Shown here in pieces: positions 8,428-17,476 of a stretch of DNA of 64,000 bases. Source of the DNA: Crocinitomicaceae bacterium (GTDB taxonomy: Bacteria > Bacteroidota > Bacteroidia > Flavobacteriales_D > Crocinitomicaceae); NCBI GenBank assembly GCA_030833845.1, contig JAURGK010000004.1, positions 1 to 64,000 of the forward strand. The letters are read 5' to 3'. The position numbers were made by a program, and so were the translations under genes. The notes beneath the pieces were generated by a model. That model saw only the letters and a list, made by a program, of their open reading frames with translations, had not been told where the DNA came from and made no database searches. How positions within the stretch are numbered: position 1 is the stretch's first letter; every line of letters starts with the position of its first letter.

Positions 8428-9016
8428 TATCTAATGTATCGGTTTGATCAATAATTTCAGAATCGTCTGCATCGTCCGATACCTCAACATCGTCAAAATC
8501 GGAACCTGCCGCCGAAAACACTTGCCTTATTGGCGTATGGCTGGTTTCATTTTCTTTAGTACCATGCTGCGCTGGCGATTGTACGTCTTCATCTCGGTAC
8601 GGGAAAATTTCGACAATTGGAGAGGCCGTTATTGAAGCCACTTTGAAATCAATCATCAGGGTAGCTAAACTTTCTTCGATTCTTTCATAGGCATCTTTGA
8701 CGGTTGCTGCGCTCACCAAAAAATTTTGAGAAATTGTTTTTGCTTTCTCACCATCTTCGTCCATGCGGTCATAGGTGACTTTACATTTGAACCATTGTTC
8801 CGAATCATCATATTGAAAGATATCGTGTAGATCTGTTCTAGCTATGCCTGTAACTTGAAATTCTCCACGAATACTCGACCCCAATTCTTCGTAGATGCGC
8901 GCTTCAGCATCAGTGAAGGTCATTGCAGCTAATAAATAAGGTTCTGAAACCCTTTTAAAAGTTCCATTTTCGAGTTGTTTTGTGTATTTAACTTTTACAG
9001 TAAACCAGTTGTTCAT
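8420..9016 (-). CDS. DUF4494 family protein
   Basis: A 198-residue protein of the Bacteroidota-restricted DUF4494 family. It begins MNNWFTVKVKY and contains two similar halves, each with a 'F-x-V-K-V-x-Y / W-F-K-C-K-V-x-Y' strand followed by an 'LLAA-x-T-F-x-D-A-E' or 'LVSAATVKDAYE' segment. This indicates an internal duplication of an about 70-residue domain. The tail (about 150-198) is acidic and probably disordered. No signal peptide. Between lysA (start abuts the lysA stop) and pdxH (8 bp overlap). Function unknown. Confidence 0.85.
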   Translation of the reverse strand: MNNWFTVKVKYTKQLENGTFKRVSEPYLLAAMTFTDAEARIYEELGSSIRGEFQVTGIARTDLHDIFQYDDSEQWFKCKVTYDRMDEDGEKAKTISQNFLVSAATVKDAYERIEESLATLMIDFKVASITASPIVEIFPYRDEDVQSPAQHGTKENETSHTPIRQVFSAAGSDFDDVEVSDDADDSEIIDQTDTLDNE

Positions 9017-10228
9017 TTAAAATAAATTTAATTCAATTTCATTTTTTATCAAGTCTGTCAATTCTTCGCGTTTGCGGATAAGATAAGGTTTGCCTTCGTT
9101 GAGCAACACTTCTGCAGGCCTTAATCTCGCGTTGTAATTGTTTGACATCGAATAGGCGTATGCTCCTGCATTGGAGATGGCTAGAATATCGTTTTCGCGG
9201 ACCTCATTTAAAAGGCGGTCATGTCCTAAGGTATCGCTCTCGCAAATATAGCCAACAATACTGTATAATTTTTTTGGTCCTGTTGGATTGGAAATATTTT
9301 CGATGTGGTGGTAAGCACCATAAAACATGGGGCGTATCAAGTGGTTTTGCCCACTATCTACACCCACAAAAACCGTTGAAGTAGTTTGCTTAATGAGGTT
9401 GGTTTTTACTAAAAGTTTACCGCTTTCACTAACAATGTACTTACCGGGCTCAAACCAAAGCTCAAGTTCTTTGCCGTATTGAGTACAAAAATCAACGAAA
9501 GCTGCACTTATTTTTTTACCTAAATCTTCAATATCAGAGACAATATCACCCTCTTTGTAAGCCACCTTAAAACCACTTCCAAAATCCATGAACTTCAGGT
9601 CTGGAAAATGCGTTGCCGCGTCGAAAAGCAATTCAGCACCTTGCAAAAATACATCCGGATCAATGATGTCACTGCCCGTATGCATGTGGAGGCCATTGAC
9701 AACGATTCCATAATGTTTGATAATTCTCTCGATATGCTTGACTTGATGAATAGAAATACCAAACTTCGAATCAATATGCCCAACAGAAATATGATGATTT
9801 CCGCCGGCTAAAATATGTGGATTAATTCGGATACAACACGGTATATTAGAACCATATTTTGCGCCAAATTTCTCGAGCATAGGTAAATTATCAATATTGA
9901 CATGAACCCCAAATTCAACTGCCATAATGAGCTCTTCAAAAGAAATGCTATTAGGGGTGAACATGATTTGATTGGGCTGAAAACCAGCCCGTAATCCAAG
10001 CTGAACCTCTTCAATAGAAACGGCATCTAATCCAGCCCCAAGGCCCTTGAGCAATTGTAAAATATTGATATTATTGAGCGCTTTTAATGCATAGTGCAAC
10101 TTAAGATGAGGCACTTCAAATGCTGAATTCAAGCGATTGAATTGTGTGGCTATTTTTTGTGCATCGTAGACAAAAAGTGGGGTGCCAAAGGTTTGTGCTG
10201 CTTGAAGGTAAGTTTGATGGGTAATCAT
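9017..10228 (-). CDS. lysA: diaminopimelate decarboxylase
   Basis: A 403-residue fold-type III PLP enzyme converting meso-diaminopimelate to L-lysine. The PLP lysine is in HYALKA (about Lys 49). Further motifs are HMHTGSDI, DFGSGFKVAY, the EPGKYIV loop and ICESDTLG, which supplies the Cys-Glu-Ser-Asp element from the neighbouring subunit. The C-terminal NAGAYAYSMSNNYN motif is typical of lysA rather than of arginine or ornithine decarboxylases. The ATG at 10228 is chosen over the GTG at 10234. It heads the tight run lysA - DUF4494 - pdxH - M16, and cdd lies 33 bp upstream on the same strand. Confidence 0.93.
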   Translation of the reverse strand: MITHQTYLQAAQTFGTPLFVYDAQKIATQFNRLNSAFEVPHLKLHYALKALNNINILQLLKGLGAGLDAVSIEEVQLGLRAGFQPNQIMFTPNSISFEELIMAVEFGVHVNIDNLPMLEKFGAKYGSNIPCCIRINPHILAGGNHHISVGHIDSKFGISIHQVKHIERIIKHYGIVVNGLHMHTGSDIIDPDVFLQGAELLFDAATHFPDLKFMDFGSGFKVAYKEGDIVSDIEDLGKKISAAFVDFCTQYGKELELWFEPGKYIVSESGKLLVKTNLIKQTTSTVFVGVDSGQNHLIRPMFYGAYHHIENISNPTGPKKLYSIVGYICESDTLGHDRLLNEVRENDILAISNAGAYAYSMSNNYNARLRPAEVLLNEGKPYLIRKREELTDLIKNEIELNLF

Positions 10229-10261
10229 GGGCACAAAGATACGTGCCTTTACCCAACTATC

Positions 10262-10732
10262 CTACTTCGAAAAGCCAAAAGGCAACAAGTTTTGAACTGA
10301 ATCCAAAACGTAAATCTCATCACTTTGCTGCACCAAAAGCACTTCAATTTGATTTTGTTGGCGAGACTCACTTTCTAACATTACTTGTCTACATGATCCA
10401 CAGGGAGATAGTAATGCTCCTTTTGGCATTAAATCACCAGTAGCCACGATACAAATTTTTCTTATAGTTTCATTGGCGTGGTTCGCTCCTGCATAGAATA
10501 AGGCCACTCTCTCGGCACACAAGCCAGACGGATAGGCAATATTCTCTTGGTTGTTTCCTAGAATAATCAAGCCACTTTCCATTAGTACACTCGCTCCTAC
10601 CCGAAATTTTGAATAGGGTGCATAAGCACGATCCATTGCCTCAATTGCCTTGGCAACCAAAAGTTGGTCTTGCTCGGAAAGTGCCTCAAGTGAAGGGTAT
10701 TTTCGGTAATTGAAATGGAATTCTTGTTGCAT
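10262..10732 (-). CDS. cdd: cytidine deaminase
   Basis: A 156-residue homotetrameric-type cytidine deaminase for pyrimidine salvage (cytidine to uridine). Zinc ligands and catalytic acid are visible in CAERVALF (Cys and the proton-shuttling Glu) and PCGSCRQVM (two Cys). APYSKFRVGASV is the substrate-binding start of the domain. The ATG at 10732 gives the usual family length; an open frame continues upstream to 10792 but adds no family residues. Divergent from the FKBP gene, and probably cotranscribed with lysA 33 bp downstream. Confidence 0.92.
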   Translation of the reverse strand: MQQEFHFNYRKYPSLEALSEQDQLLVAKAIEAMDRAYAPYSKFRVGASVLMESGLIILGNNQENIAYPSGLCAERVALFYAGANHANETIRKICIVATGDLMPKGALLSPCGSCRQVMLESESRQQNQIEVLLVQQSDEIYVLDSVQNLLPFGFSK

Positions 10733-10834
10733 TAAATCGGTGTACGTAATTACAAGAAATTGGTTTCGCGATTTATTTACAATAATTAACAATATAGCCG
10801 CTAATTTTTGGGTAAATTTGTTTTTTTACAAACA

Positions 10835-11434
10835 ATGGAAACAGACAAATCAAAAGCATCCTACGGCGTTGGCATGAGCATCGCTGAAAGTCTTACTCAA
10901 CAAGACCTATCCAACCTAGATTTAGAACATGTAATGGCAGGCATGCGAGCGGTATTCAACAACGAAACACCCCTCATGACGCCAGAGGAAGCCAATTTGA
11001 ATATTCAACGTTTTTTAGATGCCCAAAAGCAACTCAAATACGAAGTTGTTAAAAAAGAAGGGGAAGACTACTTAGCTGAAAACAACAAAAAATCAGAAGT
11101 ACAAACCACCGAAAGTGGTTTACAGTACGAGATTTTAGTTCAGGGAGAGGGAGACAAACCAGGCCCTTCAAGCCAAGTTACGGTGCATTACCACGGCACA
11201 CTCATTGATGGTACTGTTTTTGACAGTTCCATCCAACGCGGGGCACCAGCAACTTTTGGTGTAAATCAAGTGATTCGCGGTTGGACAGAAGCCCTTCAGT
11301 TGATGAGTGTGGGTTCAAAATATAGACTCACCATTCCTCAGCATTTGGCATATGGTGCCAATCCGCACCCAGGTGGTGCCATCCAACCCTATGCCACACT
11401 TATTTTTGATGTCGAATTATTAGCAATTGCATAA
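10835..11434 (+). CDS. FKBP-type peptidyl-prolyl isomerase without signal peptide (FklB-like)
   Basis: A 199-residue two-domain PPIase: an N-terminal FKBP_N dimerisation region (about 1-85, beginning ASYGVGMSIAESL) and a C-terminal FKBP catalytic domain (about 100-199, with VTVHYHGTLIDGTVFDSS, VIRGWTEALQLMSVGS, IPQHLAYG and TLIFDVELL). It has no signal sequence, so a cytoplasmic location is expected, unlike the lipoprotein paralogue that starts 11 bp after its stop. The ATG at 10835 fits the family start; TAAATTTG at 10813-10820 is a plausible -7 promoter element. The two genes look like a tandem duplication with split locations. Confidence 0.9.
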   Translation: METDKSKASYGVGMSIAESLTQQDLSNLDLEHVMAGMRAVFNNETPLMTPEEANLNIQRFLDAQKQLKYEVVKKEGEDYLAENNKKSEVQTTESGLQYEILVQGEGDKPGPSSQVTVHYHGTLIDGTVFDSSIQRGAPATFGVNQVIRGWTEALQLMSVGSKYRLTIPQHLAYGANPHPGGAIQPYATLIFDVELLAIA

Positions 11435-11445
11435 TCCCTTTACCG

Positions 11446-12333
11446 ATGAAATTATTTTCTGTCCTAGCCTTGATCCTCACCTTATTTGCATGTAGCGAAG
11501 AAGTGGTCACCTTTAAAACTGATAAAGAACGCTATTCTTATCTTTTGGGTGTGGAAATCGCCAAACCTTTTATCAGTCAAGCGCCCTTTACTAAAATGGA
11601 CAAAGCCCAAATGATCGAAGGCTTTGAAAACCCCGTCAAAGAAGAAGAACTGAAAAAATATTACCGAGATCTAGAATTACTGCTTGGCCAAGATGGGCAA
11701 AGCTTTAATGAGAAATACAAAGAGCAAGGGTCATTTGCCGTTGGTAAAATCAATCGCGAACGCTTCGATCATTACTTCGAAGAGCTTGATGCTTCTTCAC
11801 TAATTGCCAGTGAATTTGTAAAGAAAGGCTTTGCTGACGGGCTCAATAAAAAGGATGCCGAAGCATTGAAAGGTCAAGATCGCAAAAAAATCATGGCCGG
11901 CTTTGAAGCCCTCATGAATGCCAAATACCAAAAAATAACCGCCGGATACAAAGCAGAAGGAGATGCATTTATGGCGGCCAATTCAAAAAAAGAAGGAGTA
12001 ATTACCACCCCTTCAGGCCTTCAATACATTGTTTTACAGGCCGGCAAAGGCCCTAAACCTGGATTAGAATCTCGAGTCAAGATGAGTTATATTGGCATGA
12101 ATACAGATGGTTCGATTTTTGATCAGTCTCCGGAAGGGCAAGGAGTTAGCTTTGGACTCAACGAGGTAATTGCTGGTTGGACTGAAGGCGTTCAGCTTAT
12201 GAGTGTTGGTACAAAACTGCGCTTATTTGTCCCACAAGAATTGGGCTACGCTGGAAACCCACCACAAGGTTCAAATATCAAACCATTTGCCCCACTCATT
12301 TTTGAGATGGAGTTATTAGAAATTGAAAAATAA
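11446..12333 (+). CDS. FKBP-type peptidyl-prolyl isomerase, lipoprotein (FkpA-like)
   Basis: A 295-residue lipoprotein PPIase. The signal peptide ends in a lipobox LFAC with Cys 16, followed by Ser-Glu-Glu. Two FKBP_N-like helical segments (about 25-100 and 105-180) precede the FKBP catalytic domain (about 195-295, with VKMSYIGMNTDGSIFDQS, VIAGWTEGVQLMSVGT, LGYAGNP and LIFEMELLEI). The duplicated N-terminal part makes it longer than usual. It likely assists folding of exported proteins in the periplasm. It lies 11 bp after the signal-less paralogue and overlaps no gene if the next one starts at 12341. Confidence 0.9.
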   Translation: MKLFSVLALILTLFACSEEVVTFKTDKERYSYLLGVEIAKPFISQAPFTKMDKAQMIEGFENPVKEEELKKYYRDLELLLGQDGQSFNEKYKEQGSFAVGKINRERFDHYFEELDASSLIASEFVKKGFADGLNKKDAEALKGQDRKKIMAGFEALMNAKYQKITAGYKAEGDAFMAANSKKEGVITTPSGLQYIVLQAGKGPKPGLESRVKMSYIGMNTDGSIFDQSPEGQGVSFGLNEVIAGWTEGVQLMSVGTKLRLFVPQELGYAGNPPQGSNIKPFAPLIFEMELLEIEK

Positions 12334-12340
12334 GCCAACC

Positions 12341-13480
12341 ATGCGTCAACTTTCCTTTTTTCTTCTTTTTGTTTCTGCAATTTTTCTTTTCAATTCGTGC
12401 GATGAAAATATCAAGCTTGATGGCGATTATGTAGAGACTGCAGTTGTTTATGGGCTATTGGATCAAGCAGATTCTATACATTACATAAAAATTACAAGGG
12501 CCTTTATTGGTCCGGGCTCTGCCCTAGATATAGCACAAATTGCAGATTCGAGTTACTTTGACCAAGTTGAAGCAACAGTCAGTGAGCTTGTCAATGGTCA
12601 GGTGGTGCGTACTTGGGCACTTCAAGACACCACCATTCAGGATAAAGATACCAATGGCCTTTTTTACGGCCCCGAACAAAAAGTATATTACTTCAAAACG
12701 CTGCCTACTGGCCCCCTTGAAGCCATTCAAACCTCATCGAACCCTCAAATGAGTTCTCTCAAACCAACGGCAACCTATATTTTAAACGCCACAATCAATA
12801 ATTCATTCCAAATCAGTGGTGAAACTGAACTAGTGCATGGCATGACATCCACTGCTGCATCCCAAAATTTTACCTTCAAATTTGCCAATGACCCCGGTGT
12901 TTATCTTTCAACCGGGGTTTCTATATCCAACACAGGCAATGCACACATCACAAGTGCACATCTCGATGTATTGTTAAATGAGCATCAAGGTGCAATTGCC
13001 AACGAAAAATCCTTTAGATGGAAGTTGGGCGAAGCGGCCGTGGAACCTTATTCTAGTCGCACATATTCTGCTATTGGAAGAACATTTTATGACCTCGTGA
13101 AAAGCAATGTTAGTGCAGATCCCAGCATTGACAAACGTACATTCAAAGCCATTCGAGTAATTATTACGGGCGGTGCCGAAGAATTGTATAACTACATGAG
13201 TGTCAACTCGCCTAGCTCAAGCTTAGCCCAAAGCAAACCCACGTATACAAACCTGAGTGTTACAAATGGGAAGCGCGTTGTGGGAATATTTTCTTCAAGG
13301 CAAACGGTCACCTATTATAAACCTTTTTATACTTCGCCACAACAAGCCTATATCAGAGCTATTGATAAAAAATCTACCCGCGAGCTCTGTACGGGCCCCA
13401 TCACTGGATTTTTATTATTTTGTTCGAACCACCCCGGTGATAACGTAGTCGGACAAGAAGAATCATTTGCATGTAATTAA
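12341..13480 (+). CDS. putative lipoprotein, DUF4249-like
   Basis: A 379-residue predicted lipoprotein: the signal peptide ends in a lipobox FNSC (Cys about 20) followed by Asp-Glu-Asn. The N-terminal 'ETAVVYGLLDQAD...HYIKITRAFIG' stretch resembles DUF4249-type Bacteroidota surface lipoproteins, which have Ig-like beta domains, but the match is by eye only. The rest is beta-rich with no catalytic motif. The ATG at 12341 is preferred over the TTG at 12323, which overlaps the FKBP gene. priA starts immediately after its stop. Function unknown. Confidence 0.75.
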   Translation: MRQLSFFLLFVSAIFLFNSCDENIKLDGDYVETAVVYGLLDQADSIHYIKITRAFIGPGSALDIAQIADSSYFDQVEATVSELVNGQVVRTWALQDTTIQDKDTNGLFYGPEQKVYYFKTLPTGPLEAIQTSSNPQMSSLKPTATYILNATINNSFQISGETELVHGMTSTAASQNFTFKFANDPGVYLSTGVSISNTGNAHITSAHLDVLLNEHQGAIANEKSFRWKLGEAAVEPYSSRTYSAIGRTFYDLVKSNVSADPSIDKRTFKAIRVIITGGAEELYNYMSVNSPSSSLAQSKPTYTNLSVTNGKRVVGIFSSRQTVTYYKPFYTSPQQAYIRAIDKKSTRELCTGPITGFLLFCSNHPGDNVVGQEESFACN

Positions 13481-15964
13481 ATGACCGAACGCCAGACACT
13501 CTTTGCCGATGTCTTGCTGCCTGTCCCCATGCGGCAGGTATTTACCTACCGGGTGCCATATGAACTCAATTCAAATATAGGTGTGGGTCTGCGTGTTCTT
13601 GTGCCCTTCGGCAAGAGCAAACTTCTTACTGGAATTGTAACTCATGTACATAGCAATGTGCCTGAGCACTACCAAGCCAAGTACATCGATACCATCCTAG
13701 ATGAGGCACCTATAATTACCGACAAGCAATTGGCTTTTTGGGATTGGATAAGCACGTACTACATGGCCCCAATTGGCGATGTGATGAACGCAGCGCTTCC
13801 GGCAAATTTCAAACTGGCAAGCGAAGCAAAATTTTGCTTACACCCGGATGCCCCGACCCACTTACCAGAACTGAGTGCACGCGCCGAAGAAATCTTAGAA
13901 CTTTTGGCCATCCAAGATTCTATGAGCGGAAAAGAAATCTCCGAACGCATCGGTATCAAGACGATCCAACCCTACCTTAAGAAATTAATAGACCAAAGGC
14001 TCATTGCAAGTGCCGAAGAAATTCAAGAAAGGTATGTGCCCAAAACACAACTCTTTGTATTGATGAATTCAATCTATCAGAATGAAGAGGTATTGGGTCA
14101 ATTTCTCAATGAACTTGAACAAAAACCGCGCACTGAAAAACAAGTTTCCTTCCTCTTACAATTCATTCACCTGGCCACGAGTCAAGGTGGCTTGCACCAA
14201 CCAGTAGCCAAGGCAGAATTGCTAAATAATGGGCAAAGTGCAAGTGCTTTGGCAACATTAGAAAAACTTGGCTTATTTTACTTAGAGCGACTCCAAATTG
14301 ACAGGCACAAAAGCGTTGGTGAGGGCAAAGGTGCCTTTAAAGCACTGAGTACAAAACAGCAAGAAGCACTAAGTTCAATTGAACTGGGTCATGCAAATAA
14401 GTCAGTTTGTTTGCTACATGGCGTTACTGGTTCTGGTAAAACAGAAATCTATGTGCAGCTCATTCAAACTTATCTTGATTTAGGCAAACAAATTCTTTTC
14501 TTAATTCCAGAAATCGCCCTCACGACCCAACTCATCAATCGGCTTAAATTCTATTTTGGCGATTTGGTGGGCGTATACCACAGTAGGTTCAATCAAAACG
14601 AGCGCATAGAAATATGGAACCACGTACTCAATAACGATCCTAAGCAATTCAGAGTCATCGTAGGAGCGCGTAGTGCGGTATTTTTACCTTTTATTGATTT
14701 GGGGCTGATCATTGTTGATGAAGAACATGAAAGTTCTTTCAAGCAATATGATCCATCTCCACGATATAATGCCCGAGATGCAGCCGTTTTTTTGGCCAAA
14801 TTGCACCACTCAAAAGTATTACTTGGCTCAGCCACTCCCTCTATTGAGTCTTATTTAAACGCCAAACAAGGTAAATACCATCTTGTTGAGCTCAACGAAC
14901 GATACAAAGGCTTGCAACTGCCCGAGATGTATTGTGCAGATTTGAAACGAGAAAAAAGGCTCAAAAATATGCAATCGCATTTTTCGAGCTTATTGCTCGA
15001 CCAAATGAAGCAGGCGCTAGATAAAAAAGAACAAATTATTTTGTTTCAAAATAGAAGAGGTTATACGCCTGTATGGTCGTGTGAGGTCTGTGCATGGACC
15101 CCCCGTTGCGCACATTGCGACGTGAGTCTGACCTACCACAAGCAAAGCAATCGTTTGAAATGTCATTACTGCAGCTATACGACTCCACCGGTGGGCTCTT
15201 GCACCAATTGTGGCAGCAATAGACTTAAAATGATTGGTTTTGGAACAGAAAAAATAGAAGATGAATTGCAACTGATTTTCCCAAAGGCTGTATTCAAACG
15301 CATGGATCTCGACAGCACACGATCAAAAAATGCTTACGAAGAAATCATCAATGATTTCACTAACCGCCGTGTGGATGTGCTTATCGGCACGCAAATGGTG
15401 ACCAAAGGTCTAGATTTTGACCACGTTTCTCTTGTTGGTATTTTGGATGCGGACATGTTACTCAATCGGCCAGATTTTAGGGCTTACGAGCGTGCATTTC
15501 AATTGATGTCTCAGGTGGCGGGCCGTGCTGGTCGAAAAGAAAAGCAAGGCAAAGTAGTTATTCAAAGTGCACAAGCAGAACATTGGGTTTTAGAACGTGT
15601 GATGGCGCATGACTATATCGGATTTTACGAAGTAGAAATTGAAGAACGCGAACGCTTTTTTTACCCACCCTACTATAAAATTATTCAGCTCACACTCAAA
15701 CACCCCAAGGAGGAAATCGTCAATGCGGGAGCTCATTTTTTAGCGGATCATCTACGAACCGTATTTAAGGAGCGCGTCTTAGGGCCAGAATTTCCGATCA
15801 TCAAACGCATACAGAATAAATTCCTCAAGGAAATCAAATTAAAGATAGAACGCGATGCACCAGATAAAAAAGTAAAGGCGCGCATTCTGCACGACATTGA
15901 TACCTTTTACCAAAACGTTGATTTCAAGGGAATTCAAATCAGCATCGATGTTGATCCACTCTAA
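13481..15964 (+). CDS. priA: primosomal protein N' (replication-restart helicase)
   Basis: An 827-residue PriA. The N-terminal 3'-DNA-binding domain (about 1-110) is followed by a winged-helix part, Walker A GVTGSGKT (about 312), DEEH (about 410) and the helicase C-terminal lobe with GTQMVTKGLDFDHV and QVAGRAGR. Eight zinc-binding cysteines lie in the C-x-x-C clusters CEVC, CAHC, CHYC and CTNC (about 533-580). It reloads the replisome at stalled forks. It begins right after the lipoprotein stop and converges on rpoD, with a shared bidirectional terminator. Full length and intact. Confidence 0.96.
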   Translation: MTERQTLFADVLLPVPMRQVFTYRVPYELNSNIGVGLRVLVPFGKSKLLTGIVTHVHSNVPEHYQAKYIDTILDEAPIITDKQLAFWDWISTYYMAPIGDVMNAALPANFKLASEAKFCLHPDAPTHLPELSARAEEILELLAIQDSMSGKEISERIGIKTIQPYLKKLIDQRLIASAEEIQERYVPKTQLFVLMNSIYQNEEVLGQFLNELEQKPRTEKQVSFLLQFIHLATSQGGLHQPVAKAELLNNGQSASALATLEKLGLFYLERLQIDRHKSVGEGKGAFKALSTKQQEALSSIELGHANKSVCLLHGVTGSGKTEIYVQLIQTYLDLGKQILFLIPEIALTTQLINRLKFYFGDLVGVYHSRFNQNERIEIWNHVLNNDPKQFRVIVGARSAVFLPFIDLGLIIVDEEHESSFKQYDPSPRYNARDAAVFLAKLHHSKVLLGSATPSIESYLNAKQGKYHLVELNERYKGLQLPEMYCADLKREKRLKNMQSHFSSLLLDQMKQALDKKEQIILFQNRRGYTPVWSCEVCAWTPRCAHCDVSLTYHKQSNRLKCHYCSYTTPPVGSCTNCGSNRLKMIGFGTEKIEDELQLIFPKAVFKRMDLDSTRSKNAYEEIINDFTNRRVDVLIGTQMVTKGLDFDHVSLVGILDADMLLNRPDFRAYERAFQLMSQVAGRAGRKEKQGKVVIQSAQAEHWVLERVMAHDYIGFYEVEIEERERFFYPPYYKIIQLTLKHPKEEIVNAGAHFLADHLRTVFKERVLGPEFPIIKRIQNKFLKEIKLKIERDAPDKKVKARILHDIDTFYQNVDFKGIQISIDVDPL

Positions 15965-15984
15965 AGATTTTCTTAAAGCCAAAA

Positions 15985-16008
15985 AAAAGGAACCTAGCGG
16001 TTCCTTTT
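15985..16008. terminator. bidirectional intrinsic terminator between priA and rpoD
   Basis: Inverted repeat AAAAGGAACC - TAGC - GGTTCCTTTT with an A-run on the left and a T-run on the right. It can stop transcription from both convergent genes (priA stop at 15964, rpoD stop at 16013). Confidence 0.85.
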
Positions 16009-16012
16009 CTTA

Positions 16013-16882
16013 TTATCCTAAGTAGCTTTTCAGTACTTTATTTTTGTTGGTGTGCTTGAGGCGGCGTATGGCCTTTTCTTTGATCTGACGAACGCGCTCT
16101 CGGGTGAGTTCAAATTTATCTCCGATTTCTTCCAATGACAAGGGCGCCTTGCCATCAAGTCCGTAAAACATACTGATCACCTCACTTTCTCTCGGTGTAA
16201 GACTAGTGAGAGATCTACGGATGTCTGAACGCAAAGATTCGAGTGTAAGACTCGCTTCCGGACCAGGTAATGAATCTCCTTGCATCACATCATACATCGT
16301 TGAGGTTGAATCATCACCTTCAATCAGCGGTGCATCCATAGAAATATGACGTCCGTTTTGTGAAAGGGTTTGTTTTACTTCTTCTGGAGTTACATTCAAG
16401 AATTCTGCCAATTCATCAGCTGATGGTGGACGCTCAAATTTTTGCTCGAGTTCAGAATAGGCACGGTTGATTTTATTGATGTTTCCAATCTTGTTGAGTG
16501 GCAAACGCACTATTCTCGCCTGCTCGGCAAGCGCTTGTAAGATGGATTGACGAATCCACCATACGGCATAAGATATAAACTTAAAACCTCTCGTTTCGTC
16601 AAAACGCTCTGCAGCCTTAATCAAACCTAAATTTCCTTCGTTGATCAAATCTGGCAAGGCTAAACCTTGGTTTTGGTATTGTTTGGCCACAGATACCACG
16701 AAACGTAAGTTTGCCTTAGTCAGACGCTCTAATGCGATGCGGTCTCCGGCTTTGATTTTACGTGCAAGCTCTACCTCTTCGTCAGCGGTAATGAGATCTA
16801 CACGACCAATTTCTTGTAAATACTTGTCTAAAGATGCGGTCTCTCTGTTGGTGACCTGTTTTGCGATTTTTAACTGCCTCAT
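16013..16882 (-). CDS. rpoD: primary RNA polymerase sigma factor RpoD (Bacteroidota type)
   Basis: A 289-residue sigma-70 group 1 factor. Region 1.2 ([18 protein letters not shown]), region 2 ([34 protein letters not shown]), region 3 and region 4 ([27 protein letters not shown]) are all present. It lacks the long 1.1 and non-conserved regions of the E. coli protein, which is normal for the roughly 290-residue Bacteroidota primary sigma factor that recognises TTTG / TAnnTTTG promoters. It stands alone on the minus strand behind a roughly 210-bp AT-rich upstream region. Confidence 0.95.
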   Translation of the reverse strand: MRQLKIAKQVTNRETASLDKYLQEIGRVDLITADEEVELARKIKAGDRIALERLTKANLRFVVSVAKQYQNQGLALPDLINEGNLGLIKAAERFDETRGFKFISYAVWWIRQSILQALAEQARIVRLPLNKIGNINKINRAYSELEQKFERPPSADELAEFLNVTPEEVKQTLSQNGRHISMDAPLIEGDDSTSTMYDVMQGDSLPGPEASLTLESLRSDIRRSLTSLTPRESEVISMFYGLDGKAPLSLEEIGDKFELTRERVRQIKEKAIRRLKHTNKNKVLKSYLG

Positions 16883-17095
16883 ATTATTTTATTGCTTTCC
16901 CTTCTACTCAAAAAAAACAGAAAGGTTCGACTGAAACGCATTTTTTTTTCACCTGTTACAATTATTTGAATATTCACGGTGTTTTACTGCATATTTTACG
17001 TATTTGTGCGAGCATTTTCTGTATCCTAACCGCAAAAAAATAATGGCCTCAGTGCTACTCCAATACAGAATTTCTCAAAAACCCGTTGTTTGCTT

Positions 17096-17476
17096 ATGTC
17101 AATACAACCAAACTTTCGCCACTGTAAAGAATGTGGCGCGCCGCTCAAAGGTAGAATAGACCAAAAATTCTGTGCCGATTTTTGTCGCAATCAATTTCAT
17201 AACAGAATCAATTGGCAACATAGGTTGGCCACCAAAAGTATCAATCGCATTCTTCAAAATAACCATAGCGTTTTGCGAACCTTTCTTTGCCAACATAGAA
17301 AAAGAAAAATAAGCAGCTCAGAAATGCTATTGATGGGTTTTGATTTTCAATACTACACCCACGTAAAAAAAAACAGAAAAGGTCAAGTATATCAATTCTG
17401 TTATGATTTTGGTTACCTTCGAATTGATGAAGTATATGTGTATATTGTTCATCAAGACAATGCATCAATTCAATGA
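17096..17476 (+). CDS. small zinc-cluster protein, unknown function
   Basis: A 126-residue protein with a conserved-looking N-terminal cysteine cluster: C-x2-C (CKEC) then C-x3-C (CADFC) about 14 residues later, followed by RNQFHNRIN, suggesting one bound zinc in a short finger. The rest is basic (RHRKRK-type runs) then beta-rich, with no further motif recognised. ATG 17096 is preferred to the TTG at 17090. The stop overlaps the next gene's ATG (ATGA, 4 bp), so it is translationally coupled to a hydrolase. Similar short cysteine-cluster proteins occur in Bacteroidota, but no function is known to me; nucleic-acid binding is only a guess. Confidence 0.7.
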   Translation: MSIQPNFRHCKECGAPLKGRIDQKFCADFCRNQFHNRINWQHRLATKSINRILQNNHSVLRTFLCQHRKRKISSSEMLLMGFDFQYYTHVKKNRKGQVYQFCYDFGYLRIDEVYVYIVHQDNASIQ

